From contig JANWVD010000037.1 of NCBI GenBank assembly GCA_025057715.1, positions 1 to 7,413 on the forward strand: a stretch of 7,413 nucleotides of DNA. Direction: 5' to 3'. This DNA is from Aquificaceae bacterium. GTDB lineage: Bacteria; Aquificota; Aquificia; Aquificales; Aquificaceae. Position 1 is the stretch's first letter. Each line of letters starts with the position of its first letter. A program made the position numbers and the translations under genes. This document shows positions 5,570-7,413 of this stretch, piece by piece. The notes under the pieces were generated by a model. It was not told where the DNA came from, made no database searches, and saw only the letters and a list, made by a program, of their open reading frames with translations.

Positions 5570-6450
5570 TGAAAGCAGTTATATTAGCTGGTGGGTCAGG
5601 GACGAGGCTTTATCCGACCACATTGGTAGTTAACAAGCATCTTTTGCCAATTTACAACAAGCCTATGATTTACTACCCTCTTAGCATTGCGATGCTGCTT
5701 GGCATTTCCGAAGTTGGCATAGTGGTTAACCCCCAAGACCTTGCGGCTTTTAAAAGCTTGCTTTCAGACGGCTCTTGGCTTGGCATGAAGATTCAGTTCT
5801 TTGAGCAAGATAAACCGAGGGGTTTAGCCGACGGGCTTATAGTTTGTAAGGATTTTGTCGATGATTCTAACCTTCTTTATATCTTAGGCGATAACATTCT
5901 CTTTGGACACGACCTTGTCAAGGTCTTAAAAGAGGGCGCAGAGAGGGTTTTAAAACAGGGCGGGGCATGCGTTTTTGGATACTATGTTAATGACCCGACT
6001 CGCTTCGGGGTTGTAGAATTTGACGAAAGCGGGAATGTCCTTTCGGTAGAGGAAAAACCCTCTAAACCTCGCTCAAACTACGCCATAGTTGGTCTTTACT
6101 TTTTTGATAAGGCTGCTTGCGAGATAGCAAGGAGCGTAAAGCCCTCAGAAAGAGGAGAGCTTGAAATAACAAGCGTCCTTGAAGAGTATCTTAAGATGAA
6201 CAAGCTCTTTGCCAAGGTAATAGGTAGAGGCTTTGCCTGGTTTGACGCAGGCACTCATGATAGCTTTTTGGAAGCTGGGGAATTTGTGGCAAGAATAGAA
6301 CAAAGAACTGGTCTCATGATAGGATGCGTAGAAGAAATAGCCTTCAGAAACGGCTGGATAGATAAAAATAGCCTAATAAACCTTGCAAAGCCGCTTTCTA
6401 AAACCTCTTATGGACAATATCTGATGAGGATTGCAGGTGAGAAACCTTAG
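5569..6450 (+). CDS. rfbA: Glucose-1-phosphate thymidylyltransferase (RmlA/RfbA)
   Basis: This cytoplasmic enzyme joins dTTP and glucose-1-phosphate to give dTDP-glucose, the first step toward dTDP-rhamnose and other dTDP-sugars of surface polysaccharides. The 293-residue length is that of RmlA. The nucleotide-binding loop is LAGGSGTRLYP (6-16), followed by NKHLLPIYNKPMIYYP (22-37) where most members have KQLLP. The metal-binding aspartates are D108 (GDNI) and D226 (WFDAGTH). VEEKP (160-164), GELEITS (196-202) and RNGWID (260-265) are the other family blocks. The common GLAQA reads GLADG here (85-89), a position that varies in relatives. No SD is seen before the ATG, and expression probably relies on a short leader from the shared promoter region. 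rfbB, rfbC and rfbD are not in the window. The next gene overlaps its end by 14 bases. Confidence 0.95.
   Translation: MKAVILAGGSGTRLYPTTLVVNKHLLPIYNKPMIYYPLSIAMLLGISEVGIVVNPQDLAAFKSLLSDGSWLGMKIQFFEQDKPRGLADGLIVCKDFVDDSNLLYILGDNILFGHDLVKVLKEGAERVLKQGGACVFGYYVNDPTRFGVVEFDESGNVLSVEEKPSKPRSNYAIVGLYFFDKAACEIARSVKPSERGELEITSVLEEYLKMNKLFAKVIGRGFAWFDAGTHDSFLEAGEFVARIEQRTGLMIGCVEEIAFRNGWIDKNSLINLAKPLSKTSYGQYLMRIAGEKP
6425..6430 (+). promoter_or_regulatory. Shine-Dalgarno site that fixes the GTG start at 6437
   Basis: TGAGGA ends 6 bases before GTG 6437, within the rfbA coding region. An in-frame TTG at 6431 is directly adjacent to the site and so is not usable. GTG gives MRNLSFDFVIVGAGIVG, with the FAD motif at the usual distance from the N-terminus. 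Confidence 0.65.
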
Positions 6451-7413
6451 CTTTGATTTTGTTATAGTTGGTGCTGGCATAGTTGGTCTTACTATAGCTT
6501 ACGAACTCATTAAAAAACACAAAAACATTTTAATTATTGACAAAGAGAGCTCTCTTGGGCTTCATGCAAGCGGCAGAAATAGCGGTGTTTTACATGCCGG
6601 GTTTTACTATAGCCCAGATTCTCTTAAAGCAAAGCTAACAAAAGACGGCAATGAGTATATGAAATCTTTTTGCAAGCAAATGAACGTCCCCCTAAATGAG
6701 TGCGGGAAGGTAGTGGTCGCATCTTCTGAAAGAGAGCTCGAGACCTTGCACATCTTAGAGCAAAGAGCAAAGGCCAACGGGGTTAAGGTTGAGATAGTTA
6801 CTGATAAGCGCCTAAGTGAGCTTGAGCCAGTTGCTAAAACCTACAAATTAGCCCTCTGGAGCCCAAACACGGCAAGCGTTAACCCTCTTGAGGTATTAAA
6901 TGCCCTTAAATCAAAGCTTCAAGATATGGGCGTAAGATTTTTATTTAACCAAAAACTAATAGCAAGAGCTAGTAAGCAAAAGTTAATTACAAAAGACCAC
7001 ACTATAGAGTTTGGCAAGCTCATAAATTGCGCCGGACTTTACGCAGATAAGATTGCGAGACTTTTTGACCTTGGTAAAGAATACAAACTAATGCCCTTTA
7101 AGGGCTTATACCTAATAAACTCTGGGGAAAAAATAACCCTAAAGCGCCACATCTACCCAGTTCCAAACATAAAAAACCCCTTCCTTGGGGTTCACTTCAC
7201 CCTAAGCTCTGAGCAAAAGCTAAAGATAGGTCCTACTGCAACGCCCTGCCTTTGGCGAGAGCAATACGCCCTTTTAGAGCGCTTTAGACCCCTTGAGATG
7301 CTTGAGACCCTCTCTCTTGGGCTTAAACTAATGCTAAAAAATCCCCCCTTGGCACGCCTTGGGATGGAAGAATTTTTAAAACATTTTAAAACGCGCGTCC
7401 TTTCGGACGCGCA
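6437..7413 (+). CDS. lhgO: L-2-hydroxyglutarate oxidase-like FAD-dependent oxidoreductase (3' end outside window)
   Basis: The first 325 residues of a DAO-family flavoprotein, open to the right edge. The Rossmann FAD motif is G12-A-G-I-V-G17, ending in an acidic-type strand (ILIID, 31-35). Family blocks are SGRNSGVLHAGFYYSP (45-60), CGKVVVASSERELE (89-102), INCAGLYAD (196-204), PFKGLYL (220-226), YPVPNIKNPFLGVHFT (240-255) and IGPTA (264-268). Together these match LhgO/YgaF, which oxidises L-2-hydroxyglutarate to 2-oxoglutarate and passes electrons to the quinone pool. Members are about 400 residues, so roughly 75 are missing. The substrate is inferred by family only; the overlap with rfbA leaves open a sugar- or polysaccharide-related substrate. 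The 3' half is C-rich with many CTA leucine codons, unlike the G-rich genes at 223-3347. A GC-rich hairpin lies in its final bases. Confidence 0.85.
   Translation, partial: MRNLSFDFVIVGAGIVGLTIAYELIKKHKNILIIDKESSLGLHASGRNSGVLHAGFYYSPDSLKAKLTKDGNEYMKSFCKQMNVPLNECGKVVVASSERELETLHILEQRAKANGVKVEIVTDKRLSELEPVAKTYKLALWSPNTASVNPLEVLNALKSKLQDMGVRFLFNQKLIARASKQKLITKDHTIEFGKLINCAGLYADKIARLFDLGKEYKLMPFKGLYLINSGEKITLKRHIYPVPNIKNPFLGVHFTLSSEQKLKIGPTATPCLWREQYALLERFRPLEMLETLSLGLKLMLKNPPLARLGMEEFLKHFKTRVLSDA
7393..7412. repeat. Perfect GC-rich inverted repeat inside the flavoprotein gene
   Basis: GCGCGTCC (7393-7400) and GGACGCGC (7405-7412) are exact inverted copies around the loop TTTC. The frame stays open through it (about T319 to A325), and no T run is visible before the window ends. 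It is much richer in GC than the surrounding sequence. Confidence 0.7.

Noticed and set aside
1..7413. Mobile element, prophage, defence island or CRISPR
   Set aside because: There is no transposase, integrase, terminal repeat, tRNA, spacer array or toxin-like gene, and the genes are mostly housekeeping with intact motifs.

Overview
The window is densely packed bacterial chromosome. Nine genes are complete or nearly so and two are cut by the window edges. There is no stretch over 40 bases without a gene, and no RNA gene, CRISPR array, insertion sequence or phage gene was seen. A site-2 protease of the RseP type and an RmlA nucleotidyltransferase point to a bacterium with a cell envelope that needs dTDP-sugars. 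GC content looks to be in the low-to-mid 40s percent (by eye). AGA/AGG arginine codons, Lys/Glu-rich proteins, overlapping genes and SD-less starts would suit a compact, possibly thermophilic or deep-branching lineage, but I cannot name a taxon.

Layout. (1) Bases 3-3347, plus strand: one tight run of six genes. They are the end of an unrecognised gene, a ROK-family sugar kinase, a short molybdopterin-binding oxidoreductase, an RsuA/RluB-type pseudouridine synthase, a membrane-anchored thioredoxin-like protein, and a small TalC-type transaldolase. Each gene overlaps the next or lies within 4 bases of it, so the run is probably one transcript started upstream of the window. (2) Bases 3344-5529, minus strand: V4R-domain protein, then YjbQ/UPF0047, then RseP, with gaps of 2-3 bases. 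The last gene ends tail-to-tail with the transaldolase, overlapping it by 4 bases. (3) Bases 5569-7413, plus strand: rfbA/rmlA overlapping an L-2-hydroxyglutarate oxidase-like flavoprotein that runs off the window.

The 39-base gap 5530-5568 is the only clear regulatory region. It holds a near-consensus minus-strand promoter for the V4R operon, and its -10 element is nearly symmetric, so it may also fire toward rfbA. The kinase and transaldolase fit sugar-phosphate metabolism, and rfbA fits surface-polysaccharide precursor supply. The other genes look like housekeeping genes grouped without an obvious shared pathway.

I see no convincing new multi-gene system. The most striking signal is compositional: I found no GATC and no GTAC in 7.4 kb, where roughly 28 of each would be expected by chance, while GAGCTC is about tenfold over-represented. 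This suggests long-term restriction-modification pressure. All counts were made by eye.
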